A stretch of DNA of 43,900 nucleotides from Treponema sp. (GCA_016286365.1 JAEESN010000019.1:1-43900), one strand, 5' to 3'; shown: positions 16,875 through 25,015, numbered from the stretch's first letter. Notes: generated by a model not told the origin, from the sequence alone. Made by a program: numbers and translations.

Positions 16875-16900
16875 TATAATTTCATTGCTCGGACAGGAGG
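16875..16900 (+). promoter_or_regulatory. -10 box and ribosome site deciding a TTG start
   Basis: TATAAT at 16875-16880 and a perfect AGGAGG at 16895-16900 are followed after 7 nt by TTG at 16908. There is no in-frame ATG near it, so TTG is the start of the downstream surface protein. Confidence 0.65.
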
Positions 16901-16907
16901 CCTAAAG

Positions 16908-18074
16908 TTGATTTTAAAAACGCTTAACAGAAAAACACTTCCCGTGACAGAATGCGCATCGCATCGCATCGCATCGCATCGCATCGCAAGTAAAATAATA
17001 TCTATATCTTTAATTTTGTTTTTTTGTATAAATTTTTTCTATGCAGAAGAATATACTTTGTTTGAAGATACATATTCAATAACTTTTTATAATAATCTTT
17101 CTGTAAAATACAGAAAAAATGACATTTTAAATGTTACAAAGGTTATTCCATTTGGAGAATATAATTCAATATATTTTGGAAAAATAGGCGAAGATGAATT
17201 TATTGCTATTAATAAATTTACGAATGATAATTCTCAAATATTACTTCCAAATAATTTTTTAGCAGCAGTTTTTGAGAAGGGGTCATATTTATATCCGAAA
17301 TATGTTGTTGATACTGTTTTCAAGCAAAATCGTGATTATTTATCGAATTTTGAAAGTGAAAATATGAAAACAATGACAATTGATGATGGTTCCTGGGGAA
17401 TCACTTATTGGTATGAACGAGAAATAAAATCTCAACTTATTTCAAATGAAGTTTTATCATTAGGCAGTTTTTTTGGGCTTTCGACTTTTTTTGTAAAGAA
17501 TATAAAAAAAATAAATAAAAATGAATTTGAAATCTTCACTATAGCTAATATAAGAATACTTCCTGGGGATTTAACAAAGAATTATCTTTTTGCTGATATT
17601 AAAAATGAGCAAGAAGTTAAGTTCAGATTAAAAAAAGGCGGTGATTATCTGGAACTGTTTGTGGATAATGAAGAATCTCCTCGTGAAACCTACTGTTATG
17701 TAAATAATGATTTCAGAATTGCTATAAATAAATTGGTAAAGAATAATTCTTGTGAAAATCAAAATCTTACCTGGCCCCGCCACGCCGATGGCACTTGTGA
17801 TTACGACGATGAAATAAAACCGCCTGTGACACAACTTTCAGACAATGACTTTGTTGCTGAAGAAGAGGAAGAACCCCCAACAGACTCACTCCCGGAAATT
17901 GATACTCTTGAAACTGGTGACGATGGGATTCTTACAGCGGGAGAAGAAACATCAGTAAACAAGAGATCCCCTGACCTTTCGCTGCTCATACTTATTGCGG
18001 CTGGAGTTGCAGTGCTTATTGTTGCGATTATGGTAGTTGTTATTGTGAGGAAGAAGAAGCATAAAAATAAATAA
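16908..18074 (+). CDS. Putative phase-variable surface protein, single C-terminal membrane anchor
   Basis: 388 residues from a TTG start with a perfect AGGAGG. Order: a short basic leader; residues ~17-27 encoded by a GCATC pentanucleotide repeat (ASHRIASHRIA); a signal-peptide core (IISISLILFFCINFFYA); an ectodomain of ~270 residues with no family I recognise; an acidic Pro-rich linker (EEEEEPPTDSLPEID...); one membrane helix (LSLLILIAAGVAVLIVAIMVVVIV); and a basic end RKKKHKNK. This is a type I membrane topology. A change of one repeat copy shifts the frame before the signal peptide, and no in-frame downstream start is near, so expression would switch on or off. The ectodomain DNA is markedly AT-rich compared with the 3' third and with neighbouring genes. 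The promoter -10 is at 16875. Function unknown. Confidence 0.7.
   Translation: MILKTLNRKTLPVTECASHRIASHRIASKIISISLILFFCINFFYAEEYTLFEDTYSITFYNNLSVKYRKNDILNVTKVIPFGEYNSIYFGKIGEDEFIAINKFTNDNSQILLPNNFLAAVFEKGSYLYPKYVVDTVFKQNRDYLSNFESENMKTMTIDDGSWGITYWYEREIKSQLISNEVLSLGSFFGLSTFFVKNIKKINKNEFEIFTIANIRILPGDLTKNYLFADIKNEQEVKFRLKKGGDYLELFVDNEESPRETYCYVNNDFRIAINKLVKNNSCENQNLTWPRHADGTCDYDDEIKPPVTQLSDNDFVAEEEEEPPTDSLPEIDTLETGDDGILTAGEETSVNKRSPDLSLLILIAAGVAVLIVAIMVVVIVRKKKHKNK
16956..16988 (+). repeat. Pentanucleotide simple repeat (GCATC), 6.6 copies
   Basis: Six complete GCATC units (16956-16985) plus GCA, perfectly conserved. It lies inside the reading frame just before the signal peptide of the surface protein. 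The unit length is not a multiple of three, so slippage toggles the frame. Confidence 0.95.
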
Positions 18075-18130
18075 TGCACATTTAATAAGAATGGGGTATA
18101 ATTGTTTTAGATTTTAAGAGGAGGCGTGTT

Positions 18131-18421
18131 ATGGAATACGCAGAAGTTCAGGTAAGAGTACCGAAAGAAATGCAGATTTATTTTTCTGATGACTATGCTG
18201 TGGACAGTTCTGATGAATTAAAACGAAATGCTCTCCTCCTTTACCCATATATTTATAAGCATATAATTTCACATGGTCGTGCAGCAGAAATACTTGGTAT
18301 AAAAAAACTTGATTTGATTGATTTGTATGACCAGATGGGATTCCCATATTTTGATATGGATATAAGCGAAGTGATGCAGGATATCCAGACTTTTCATTCA
18401 TTAAAGAGGAAGGATGCATGA
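18131..18421 (+). CDS. UPF0175-family putative antitoxin
   Basis: 96 residues, upstream member of a toxin-antitoxin-like pair. It contains VQVRVPKEM, ELKRNALLLYPYIYKHIISHGRAAEILGIKKLDLIDLYDQMGFPYFD, the UPF0175 pattern with a small helix-turn-helix-like segment (GRAAEILGIKKLDLIDLY). GAGGAGG lies about 8 nt before the ATG; TATAAT is at 18097-18102. The stop overlaps the next start by 4 bp (ATGA). UPF0175 proteins are usually paired with DUF3368 PIN proteins, as here. Confidence 0.85.
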   Translation: MEYAEVQVRVPKEMQIYFSDDYAVDSSDELKRNALLLYPYIYKHIISHGRAAEILGIKKLDLIDLYDQMGFPYFDMDISEVMQDIQTFHSLKRKDA

Positions 18422-18816
18422 TTGTTGTTTCTGATTCAACTCCAATTATTTCTTTTTTGAAAATTAATCATCTGGATTTGCTTGAACAATTATTTGGTTC
18501 GGTCCAGATTCCAAAGGGTGTTTTCGCTGAACTTACAGAAAATCCTCGTTTTCAGAAAGAAACGGATATTGTAAAAAGCAGCACTTTCATAGAAGTCGTT
18601 GATGATATTGATGAAAATTACGTTTCTCTGCTTCGCCGTTCTACTGGTCTGGATTTAGGTGAAAGTGAAGCCATTTATCTTTCAGATAATAGAAAAGCTG
18701 ATTTACTTTTAATGGATGAAGTTCGGGGGCGTGAAGTTGCTGCTCGCATGGGAATTAAAACTATGGGTACTATTGGAGTTTTAGGTTTAGCTTATTCTGA
18801 CAAACTGATTTCCTAA
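18418..18816 (+). CDS. DUF3368 PIN-like putative toxin, C-terminus cut by an in-frame stop
   Basis: 132 residues as read. PIN-like acidic residues: VVSDSTPIISFLK (Asp6), LDLGESEAIYLS (Glu), LLLMDEVRGREVAARMG (Asp). The frame stops at TAA 18814-18816, but the same frame continues without interruption to TAG at 18913-18915. The continuation reads SDVKTAIEILRDSGRHISER, then LYEQLLEMIENQ, which matches the usual C-terminal helix of this family. So the gene probably once encoded 165 residues, and a nonsense change removed the last ~32. The catalytic core is intact. The product may be a weakened toxin, a decaying gene, or a readthrough product. Confidence 0.8.
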   Translation: MIVVSDSTPIISFLKINHLDLLEQLFGSVQIPKGVFAELTENPRFQKETDIVKSSTFIEVVDDIDENYVSLLRRSTGLDLGESEAIYLSDNRKADLLLMDEVRGREVAARMGIKTMGTIGVLGLAYSDKLIS

Positions 18817-18946
18817 AGCGACGTTAAAACAGCCATAGAAATTTTACGTGATTCTGGGCGACATATCAGCGAACGCCTTTATGAACAATTACTTGAAATG
18901 ATTGAAAATCAGTAGCCCGGAATTATATAATTCAAATAAATGTGTC

Positions 18947-18992
18947 ATTGCCGCGTGTTCCCTAAGTGGAGCCGAAGGACGAACACGGCAAT
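18947..18992. repeat. Palindromic intergenic element
   Basis: ATTGCCGCGTGTTC (18947-18960) and GAACACGGCAAT (18981-18992) are inverted repeats with one extra base, 20 bp apart. No T-run follows, so it is not a classic terminator. The 10-mer CCGCGTGTTC recurs at 19951-19960, at the end of the next gene. It is the only clear structure in the 355-bp gap 18817-19171 apart from the lost end of the DUF3368 frame. Confidence 0.5.
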
Positions 18993-19171
18993 CATATAAC
19001 CGCACATACTGATAAATACAAAATAATTACTGGATATAGTCTTCTGTGCAGCAGGCTTTACATTTATAAAATAATAAAAATTTGATTTTCAGGCAATGTT
19101 TTTTTGAGAGAAGCTGTGATAGAATTATTGATGCAGATTTTATATTTTAAAATCTGACAAGGAGAAAACGT

Positions 19172-19963
19172 ATGAAAAAAATGTTGATTTGTTTATTTGC
19201 AGCTGTGTTGGTTGTGAGTATGATGGGCTGTAAGGGAGATGTTGGAAGTGGATCTGGAGAGGGTGGCGGAAGTGGATATATCGGTTCAAAAGCACCAGAT
19301 GAAGCAAAAGCCGTTGGGGATATTGTATTTACTGATGGAAGTGCAACTCCTTATGCAGCAGGGCTAACTCTTACTGGTAATCAGAAATCAAAGTCTATAG
19401 CAGTAATTTACAAAGTTGATGGTGATAAAGTTTATGGAGTTGGTATGGCTCATAAGCTTGGAATAAAATGGTGCGAAGGTACTGCAAATGGATTTAACTA
19501 TAATTTTGTAGAGATTCAGTGTACACCAGTAGAAAGTTCAGGTGTAATATCTTTTTCAGGTGATACGGATGGCAGCAATAATTTTACAAGTATAGGTGGG
19601 GCACTTGGTAGTGGTAATGATACCAATCAGGAAGGTATGTATCCTGCTTTTGAATTTGCAAAAAATTATAGGGATGATGAATTCTCACGTGTGAAAGGCT
19701 CAATCTACGAAGAGGGCTGGTATCTTCCTACAATTTCTGAGTTATATGATATCTGGAAAGTAAAAGCTACCGTAGATGCAGCATATGATTTATGCCAACC
19801 TTATCAACCTGTAAATTATAAGTTTGGAAATATTGGTTATTATTGGTCGTCGTCCCAGAGGGCTTCAAATAGTAAATACGCATACTATATGGATCTCGGG
19901 TATGGTCCTGTATATAATGACAAGAACATATCTGCAGATGTTTGCTGTATCCGCGTGTTCTAA
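19172..19963 (+). CDS. Lipoprotein with DUF1566/C-type-lectin-like C-terminal domain
   Basis: 263 residues. Signal peptide with lipobox (MLICLFAAVLVVSMMGC, Cys20), then a Gly/Ser-rich linker (KGDVGSGSGEGGGSGYIG). The rest has the pattern of DUF1566/lectin-like folds: KWCEGTANGFNYNF, YPAFEFAKNY, GWYLPTISELYDIWK, YYWSSSQRASNSKYAYYMD and the terminal CCIRVF. This type is common on spirochaete and Bacteroidetes surfaces and includes variable proteins of diversity-generating retroelements. The final ~40 codons use TCG, TCC, AGG, CTC and GGG, unlike the rest of the gene. No reverse transcriptase is in the window. GGAG ribosome site upstream; a terminator follows. Confidence 0.75.
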   Translation: MKKMLICLFAAVLVVSMMGCKGDVGSGSGEGGGSGYIGSKAPDEAKAVGDIVFTDGSATPYAAGLTLTGNQKSKSIAVIYKVDGDKVYGVGMAHKLGIKWCEGTANGFNYNFVEIQCTPVESSGVISFSGDTDGSNNFTSIGGALGSGNDTNQEGMYPAFEFAKNYRDDEFSRVKGSIYEEGWYLPTISELYDIWKVKATVDAAYDLCQPYQPVNYKFGNIGYYWSSSQRASNSKYAYYMDLGYGPVYNDKNISADVCCIRVF

Positions 19964-19988
19964 TTATATAAAATGATACCCTCATAAA

Positions 19989-20017
19989 AGCAATCTCAAA
20001 TGAGGTTGCTTTTTTTT
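19989..20017 (+). terminator. Rho-independent terminator after the lipoprotein
   Basis: AGCAA-T-CTCA / TGAG-G-TTGCT hairpin (one T-G pair) followed by a run of T to 20017. Confidence 0.85.
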
Positions 20018-20096
20018 ATTATAACAAATAATTATTTAGCCATGACTAACAAATGTGTTATATTTAAGCTATGAAATAAATCATCTGGAGGTCATG

Positions 20097-20642
20097 ATGA
20101 AGACAGTTTATGATTTTACTGTAAAAGACAGAAAAGGGAATGAAGTAAAACTTGATTCTTATAAAGATAAGGTTTTGCTCATCGTTAATACTGCAACCGG
20201 CTGTGGTTTTACTCCGCACTATAATCCGTTGGAGGAAATGTATAAGGATTTTAAAGATAAGGGATTTGAAATTCTTGATTTTCCGTGCAATCAGTTTGCG
20301 AATCAGGCACCGGGCTCAGAAGAAGAAATCCATAATTTCTGTACATTAAAATTCGGGACAGAGTTTCCTCAGTTTGCAAAAATCGATGTGAACGGTGAAA
20401 ATGCAGATCCATTGTTTGTCTTTCTTGCAACCGAAAAACCATTTGAAGGATTTGGCAAGGGAATTAAAAGTGCTGCACTTAATAAATTCGCAAACCTCAA
20501 CAACAAAACCTTTGGAGATAAAGCATACATCAAATGGAATTTTACTAAATTCCTGATTGACCGTGAAGGAAAAATAATCGCCCGCTTTGAACCGACAGTC
20601 GATATGAAAGAGGTTCGTAAAGCGGTAGAAGAGGCATTATAG
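20097..20642 (+). CDS. Glutathione peroxidase family (thiol peroxidase)
   Basis: 181 residues. Thioredoxin-fold peroxidase that reduces hydrogen peroxide or lipid hydroperoxides, in bacteria usually with thioredoxin. The catalytic block is NTATGCGFTPHYNPLEEMY with Cys36 (no selenocysteine; the codon is TGT). The other active-site residues are in FPCNQFANQAPGS (Gln) and YIKWNFTKFLID (Trp, Asn). The frame is open upstream to 20055, but GGAGG at 20087-20091 places the start at ATG 20097 (or 20094). No signal peptide. Convergent with the next gene, 17 bp apart. Confidence 0.92.
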   Translation: MKTVYDFTVKDRKGNEVKLDSYKDKVLLIVNTATGCGFTPHYNPLEEMYKDFKDKGFEILDFPCNQFANQAPGSEEEIHNFCTLKFGTEFPQFAKIDVNGENADPLFVFLATEKPFEGFGKGIKSAALNKFANLNNKTFGDKAYIKWNFTKFLIDREGKIIARFEPTVDMKEVRKAVEEAL

Positions 20643-20659
20643 GTTTTAAAATTAATCCC

Positions 20660-21082
20660 TTACCACGCAGCTTTTTCGCCGGTGATTTTTTCTCCAAGCC
20701 AGCTGGCCCAATATTCTACAAAGCATTTTGTGTATTTAACATCCTTGTATTTTTTTGTGCCTTTAAGGATAGGGAAAATAAAGCTTCCCCAGCCGACAGA
20801 GACAACACCCACAAATGCATATAATGGACCAAGCATAAGCGACTGAAAGGTATGACCATATTCGTGTGTTCGTACCTGTCCCTGATATTCATTTTCTTCG
20901 CGTGGTACAAAAATGAAAGGTCCAAGGCTTAAGCCTGCGTATTTATTGTTCCACTGAGTTTCGATTGCACAGCGGTAAATTTTATGCGGCTTTGTGATAT
21001 GGATAAGAAAAAAGAAAAGACCGATTGTTGTCTGGCCTAATCCCCATGTGAATTGAACTAAAAGATATAAAAAACGTTTCAT
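20660..21082 (-). CDS. Small membrane protein with HEYGH zinc-protease-like motif
   Basis: 140 residues. An N-terminal membrane segment (LVQFTWGLGQTTIGLFFFLIH) is followed by a motif RTHEYGHTFQSLMLGPLYAF, an HExxH-type zinc site next to a hydrophobic region, then VSVGWGSFIFPIL. I know such small HEYGH membrane proteins as conserved hypotheticals; peptidase activity is not demonstrated. The protein is short for a site-2-protease and lacks an obvious third ligand motif. It faces the glutathione peroxidase gene. Function uncertain. Confidence 0.7.
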   Translation of the reverse strand: MKRFLYLLVQFTWGLGQTTIGLFFFLIHITKPHKIYRCAIETQWNNKYAGLSLGPFIFVPREENEYQGQVRTHEYGHTFQSLMLGPLYAFVGVVSVGWGSFIFPILKGTKKYKDVKYTKCFVEYWASWLGEKITGEKAAW

Positions 21083-21229
21083 GATGATTTATTATAGCAT
21101 ACTATTAATAAATTAGTATATAAAAATCTGTTCTATATCAGGTTGATTACAAGGCTGATTATCTGACTGATTGATTTCTCTCTTGTCGTGGGCTGTCTGA
21201 TGGTGTATACTCTATTAAAGAGGTGGAAA

Positions 21230-21601
21230 ATGGTTATTAAAGAATCTGCAGAAATGTATCTTGAAACAATTCTTGTTCTTTCTAAAAAAGGCACTGTTCG
21301 TTCTATAGATATTGCGCGTGAGATGAATTTTTCGCGTCCGTCTGTAAGTGTTGCCTTACATAATCTTAAAAAAGAAGATTACATTTCTATCGGCGAAGAT
21401 CAGAGTGTAAAGCTTTTGCCAAAGGGACTCGAAATCGCAAAAACCATTTATGAACGTCACACTGTTCTTACAGAATTCCTTGAACAGATTGGTGTAAAAT
21501 CCTCTATCGCCGCAGCCGATGCCTGCAAAATCGAACACGACATCAGCCCTGAATCCTTCAAAGCAATCAAAAAAATCGTAAAGGCTAATAAGGAAAAATA
21601 A
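21230..21601 (+). CDS. DtxR/MntR-family metal-dependent regulator
   Basis: 123 residues. N-terminal winged helix (MYLETILVLSKKGTVRSIDIAREMNFSRPSVSVALHNLKKEDYI), then the dimerisation/metal domain. Residues align position for position with B. subtilis MntR: His77 (YERH), Glu102 and His103 (KIEHD). At position 99 there is Cys, as in the iron sensors DtxR/IdeR (Cys102), instead of the Glu of MntR; position 8 is Glu. This suggests an iron-type sensor. There is no SH3-like third domain. The start is set by GAGGTGG before ATG 21230. It is the obvious candidate to bind the GTTAG-N6-CTAAC operators upstream of feo, 8 kb away. Residue numbering is from memory of the family. Confidence 0.85.
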   Translation: MVIKESAEMYLETILVLSKKGTVRSIDIAREMNFSRPSVSVALHNLKKEDYISIGEDQSVKLLPKGLEIAKTIYERHTVLTEFLEQIGVKSSIAAADACKIEHDISPESFKAIKKIVKANKEK

Positions 21602-21616
21602 TTCTTCTAAAAAATA

Positions 21617-22558
21617 TTACAACTCATTTTTCTGCCCGGAAGCACGCATGGTTTTCGGGCTGTGTTTTTTTAGGGCTTTGATGTAGCTTTCGGCGTAGCG
21701 GGAGAGGACCATGCCTTTTCTTGTGATGATGATGATTGTCATGCTGTCGTTGATGTCGAGCGGGCGGGCAATGATTTCGGGGCCGTTTAATTCTTTACTG
21801 ATGATTCCGGAACAGATTGTATAGCCGTTTAATCCGATGAGCAGATTAAAAAGCGTCGCACGGTCACGCACCTTGATGTTTTTTGGGCAGTTAAAATCTA
21901 TCTGGGTTAAAGGCTCTTCTGCAAAATAAAATGAATTAAAGTCGCCTTGTTCGTAAGTGAGGTAGGGGAAGGGTTCAAGGTCCGAAAGTTTGATTTTTCT
22001 TTTTCTTGCCAGAGGATTTTTTGTAGAAATAAAGACGTGAAGGGGCGAAGTAAAAAGAGGTTCAAACTGAAGATTATTTTTTTTAATCAGCTTTGTGATT
22101 ACGTTTTTGTTTCTGGAGCTTGTGTATAAAACTCCCACTTCGCTTTTTAAATGTGCAACGTCTTCTATGATTTCGTGAGTTTGAGTTTCGCGCAGGGTAA
22201 AATCGTATTCGTTTCCTCCAAACTCACGGATTACATCTACAAAGGCATTTACCGCAAATGAATAATGCTGGCAGCTTACAGAAAAAATTGTATTACCAGA
22301 GCCTGTCCCCTTAAACCTGTCTTCCAGAAGATTAGCCTGGTCTAACACCTGTCTTGCATAAGATAAAAATTCGTCGCCTTCGTTTGTAATTGTTACACCT
22401 TTATTCGAGCGCGAAAAAATCGTGATTCCCATCTCTTCTTCAAGTTCGCGGATTGCGGCTGTTAGACTCGGCTGCGAAATAAAAACTCGGCGAGAGGCTT
22501 CTGTAATATTTTTTGTATCTGCAACTGCGACTGCATATTTTAACTGCTGTAATGTCAT
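21617..22558 (-). CDS. LysR-family transcriptional regulator, divergent from metE
   Basis: 313 residues. The N-terminal helix-turn-helix is typical (MTLQQLKYAVAVADTKNITEASRRVFISQPSLTAAIRELEEEMGITIFSRSNKGVTITNEG), followed by the two-lobed effector domain. The start is ATG 22558; the upstream extension in the same frame does not fit the family. A TACAAT box lies 6 nt upstream with no ribosome site, so the transcript may be leaderless. Its position back to back with metE suggests control of methionine synthesis, as MetR does in enterobacteria, but the protein is not clearly an orthologue of MetR. Confidence 0.88.
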   Translation of the reverse strand: MTLQQLKYAVAVADTKNITEASRRVFISQPSLTAAIRELEEEMGITIFSRSNKGVTITNEGDEFLSYARQVLDQANLLEDRFKGTGSGNTIFSVSCQHYSFAVNAFVDVIREFGGNEYDFTLRETQTHEIIEDVAHLKSEVGVLYTSSRNKNVITKLIKKNNLQFEPLFTSPLHVFISTKNPLARKRKIKLSDLEPFPYLTYEQGDFNSFYFAEEPLTQIDFNCPKNIKVRDRATLFNLLIGLNGYTICSGIISKELNGPEIIARPLDINDSMTIIIITRKGMVLSRYAESYIKALKKHSPKTMRASGQKNEL

Positions 22559-22651
22559 GCAATAATTGTACAGGATAATCGGGTTTTGTGCCATAGGAAA
22601 AATCTATTGCAAACTGTGTGAAAATAGTATTTTTCTTTATTATAGAGATTG

Positions 22652-22668
22652 CCTATAATCATGATAGG
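22652..22668 (+). promoter_or_regulatory. metE -10 box inside a CCTAT-N7-ATAGG palindrome
   Basis: CCTATAATCATGATAGG (22652-22668) is a 5+5 inverted repeat that contains a perfect TATAAT (22654-22659). Another loose pair, CTATT..AATAG, lies near 22606-22629. These could be LysR-regulator sites. The following ~75-nt leader matches no riboswitch I know. Confidence 0.4.
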
Positions 22669-22741
22669 AATTAAAAAGCCCGCATATGGGGTTAATTATA
22701 AAAAGCGACCGAATGAAGGTTTAATCATAAAGAGGTATACT

Positions 22742-25015
22742 ATGGCATTAAAAACAAATGTAATTGGTTTTCCAAGAATCGGGAAAAACCGTGAATTAAA
22801 ATTCGCAAGTGAAAAATTCTTTAAAGGCGAAATTGGGGAAGCAGAACTCGAAAAAACAGCAGAAGAGCTTCGTGCATACGGATGGAAAAAACAAAAGGAT
22901 GCAGGAATCAGTTTTATTCCATCGAATGATTTTTCTTTTTACGACAACATGCTCGACACCGCATTCTTACTTGGAGCAGTTCCCGCTCGTTATGAAGGTC
23001 TTAAATTAAGCGGCCTCGAAAAATATTTTGCAGCAGCACACGGCTACCAGGGAAATGCCGGAGATGTAAAGGCTCTCCCGATGAAAAAATGGTTCAACAC
23101 AAACTATCACTATATTGTCCCGGAAATCAGCGACGACACAGTAATCAGTTTACAAAAAGATAATAAAGTGCTCAAAGAATTTAAGGAAGCAAAGTCGTTG
23201 GGCATTCAGACTGTGCCGACTGTTATTGGTGCATATACTTTCCTTCACCTTGCAAGTTATACAGGAAACAAAAAGTCAGCGGATTTTGTAAGCTCTATTG
23301 TAGATGCATTTACTACTCTTGCAAAAGAACTTTCTGATGCAGGCTCAGAATGGATCAGCTTTGCAGAACCGGCCCTCGTGTTTGATCTTTCAGAATCAGA
23401 TAAGGCATTGTTTGTTTCAATTTACAAAAATCTGATTTCAAAAATCCGCGTGGAATCAAAAATAAAAATCATCCTTCAGACATACTTCGGAGATATCCGT
23501 GATGTTTACACAGAAGTTTGTGCTCTTGGTTTTGATGCAATTGGCCTTGATTTTGTGGAAGGAAAAAAATCTCTTGAGCTTTTAACAAAAGGTTTTCCAA
23601 AAGACACTCTTCTTTTTGCAGGACTTATAAACGGAAAAAATATCTGGCGTGCCGACTTTCAGAAAAAAAATGAAATACTCGAACAGATTAAAAAATCAGT
23701 GCCCGAAGAAAATATTGTAATCGGAACTTCATGCTCACTTCTTCACGTTCCATATACAACAGGCTCGGAAGAAAAACTTTCGGCAGAAACACTTCAGCAT
23801 CTTTCTTATGCAGAAGAAAAACTTACAGAAATCCGTGATTTTGCAACTGGGGAAAAGTCAGCATTCGAAAATAATAAAAAGCTTTTTGAAAAAGAGCGTG
23901 TAACAAAAAATGAGGCAGTTCGCCAGGCAATAAAAAATCTTAAGGAAGAGGATTTTACCCGTAAGCCTGATTTTGCAGAGCGTGAAAAAATTCAGCACGA
24001 AGAGTTTAAGCTCCCGCTTTTCCCTACAACAACAATCGGAAGTTTTCCACAGACAAAGGAAGTCCGCGCTAACAGAGCAGCTTATAAAAAAGGAGCAATC
24101 ACACGAGAGCAGTATGTAGAGTTTAATCAGAAAAAAATAAAAGAATGTATTCACCTCCAGGAAGAGCTTGGGCTTGATGTTCTTGTTCACGGTGAGTTTG
24201 AGCGAAACGACATGGTTGAATACTTTGGTAATCAGCTTGATGGATACATCTTTACTCAGAATGCATGGGTTCAGTCTTATGGCACACGCTGTGTAAAACC
24301 TCCTGTAATCTGGGGTGATGTTAGCCGTAACAAACCAATGACTGTTGAATGGTCAGTATTTGCACAAAAGCAGACAGACAAAATCGTAAAGGGAATGCTC
24401 ACAGGCCCTGTAACAATTTTGAACTGGTCTTTCCCGCGAGAAGACATCAGTCTTAAAGAACAGGCAGAGCAGTTAGCCTTGGCTATCCGTGATGAAGTTT
24501 TAGACCTCGAAAAAAATGGAATTAAAATCATTCAGATTGACGAAGCAGCATTACGCGAAAAACTTCCACTCCGTCACAGTGACTGGCATTCAGAATATCT
24601 TGACTGGGCAATCCCTGCATTCCGCCTTGTTCATGCAAAGGTAAAGCCACAGACTCAGATTCATACCCACATGTGTTACAGCGAGTTCAACGATATTATC
24701 CGCGATATCGATGCAATGGATGCAGATGTAATCACCTTTGAAGCAAGTCGTGCCGACCTTAAGATTCTGGATGCGCTCAAGGAAGCAAACTTCAGAACAG
24801 AAGTTGGACCCGGGGTTTACGACATTCACTCTGCCCGAGTTCCATCTGTAGAAGAAATTGTTGGTGCGCTCGAAAAAATGCTTTTTAAAGTACAGAAAGA
24901 AAAGCTCTGGGTAAATCCCGACTGCGGACTTAAAACACGCGGGGACGAAGAAACTGCAGCAAGTCTTAAAAATCTTGTTGCCGCTGCCCGTGAGCTTAGA
25001 GCAAGAAATTCATAA
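22742..25015 (+). CDS. metE: Cobalamin-independent methionine synthase
   Basis: 757 residues. Transfers the methyl group of 5-methyltetrahydropteroyl-triglutamate to homocysteine, the last step of methionine synthesis. Both halves of MetE are present: N-terminal NVIGFPRIGKNRELKFA; C-terminal TTTIGSFPQTKEVRANRAAYKKG, IQIDEAALREKLPLR, and the zinc ligands in IHTHMCYSEF (His, Cys) and NPDCGLKTR (Cys). The frame is open to 22649, but ATG 22742 preceded by AAGAGG fits the family length and N-terminus. It precedes metF, which makes its methyl donor. Probably regulated by the divergent LysR protein. Confidence 0.96.
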   Translation: MALKTNVIGFPRIGKNRELKFASEKFFKGEIGEAELEKTAEELRAYGWKKQKDAGISFIPSNDFSFYDNMLDTAFLLGAVPARYEGLKLSGLEKYFAAAHGYQGNAGDVKALPMKKWFNTNYHYIVPEISDDTVISLQKDNKVLKEFKEAKSLGIQTVPTVIGAYTFLHLASYTGNKKSADFVSSIVDAFTTLAKELSDAGSEWISFAEPALVFDLSESDKALFVSIYKNLISKIRVESKIKIILQTYFGDIRDVYTEVCALGFDAIGLDFVEGKKSLELLTKGFPKDTLLFAGLINGKNIWRADFQKKNEILEQIKKSVPEENIVIGTSCSLLHVPYTTGSEEKLSAETLQHLSYAEEKLTEIRDFATGEKSAFENNKKLFEKERVTKNEAVRQAIKNLKEEDFTRKPDFAEREKIQHEEFKLPLFPTTTIGSFPQTKEVRANRAAYKKGAITREQYVEFNQKKIKECIHLQEELGLDVLVHGEFERNDMVEYFGNQLDGYIFTQNAWVQSYGTRCVKPPVIWGDVSRNKPMTVEWSVFAQKQTDKIVKGMLTGPVTILNWSFPREDISLKEQAEQLALAIRDEVLDLEKNGIKIIQIDEAALREKLPLRHSDWHSEYLDWAIPAFRLVHAKVKPQTQIHTHMCYSEFNDIIRDIDAMDADVITFEASRADLKILDALKEANFRTEVGPGVYDIHSARVPSVEEIVGALEKMLFKVQKEKLWVNPDCGLKTRGDEETAASLKNLVAAARELRARNS

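Noticed and set aside
18947..18992. Rho-independent terminator for the UPF0175/DUF3368 operon
   Set aside because: No T-run follows either arm; kept as a palindromic element instead.
19172..19963. Complete diversity-generating retroelement
   Set aside because: No reverse transcriptase, accessory gene or template repeat is visible in the window; only a target-like protein.
20055..20096. Longer N-terminus of glutathione peroxidase
   Set aside because: It would include residues unlike the family, and the ribosome site GGAGG lies inside it, just before ATG 20097.
20097..20642. Selenoprotein glutathione peroxidase
   Set aside because: The active-site codon is TGT (Cys), and there is no in-frame TGA.
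22559..22741. SAM or cobalamin riboswitch upstream of metE
   Set aside because: The leader contains none of the conserved cores I know for these classes; only a weak hairpin and a palindromic promoter are visible.
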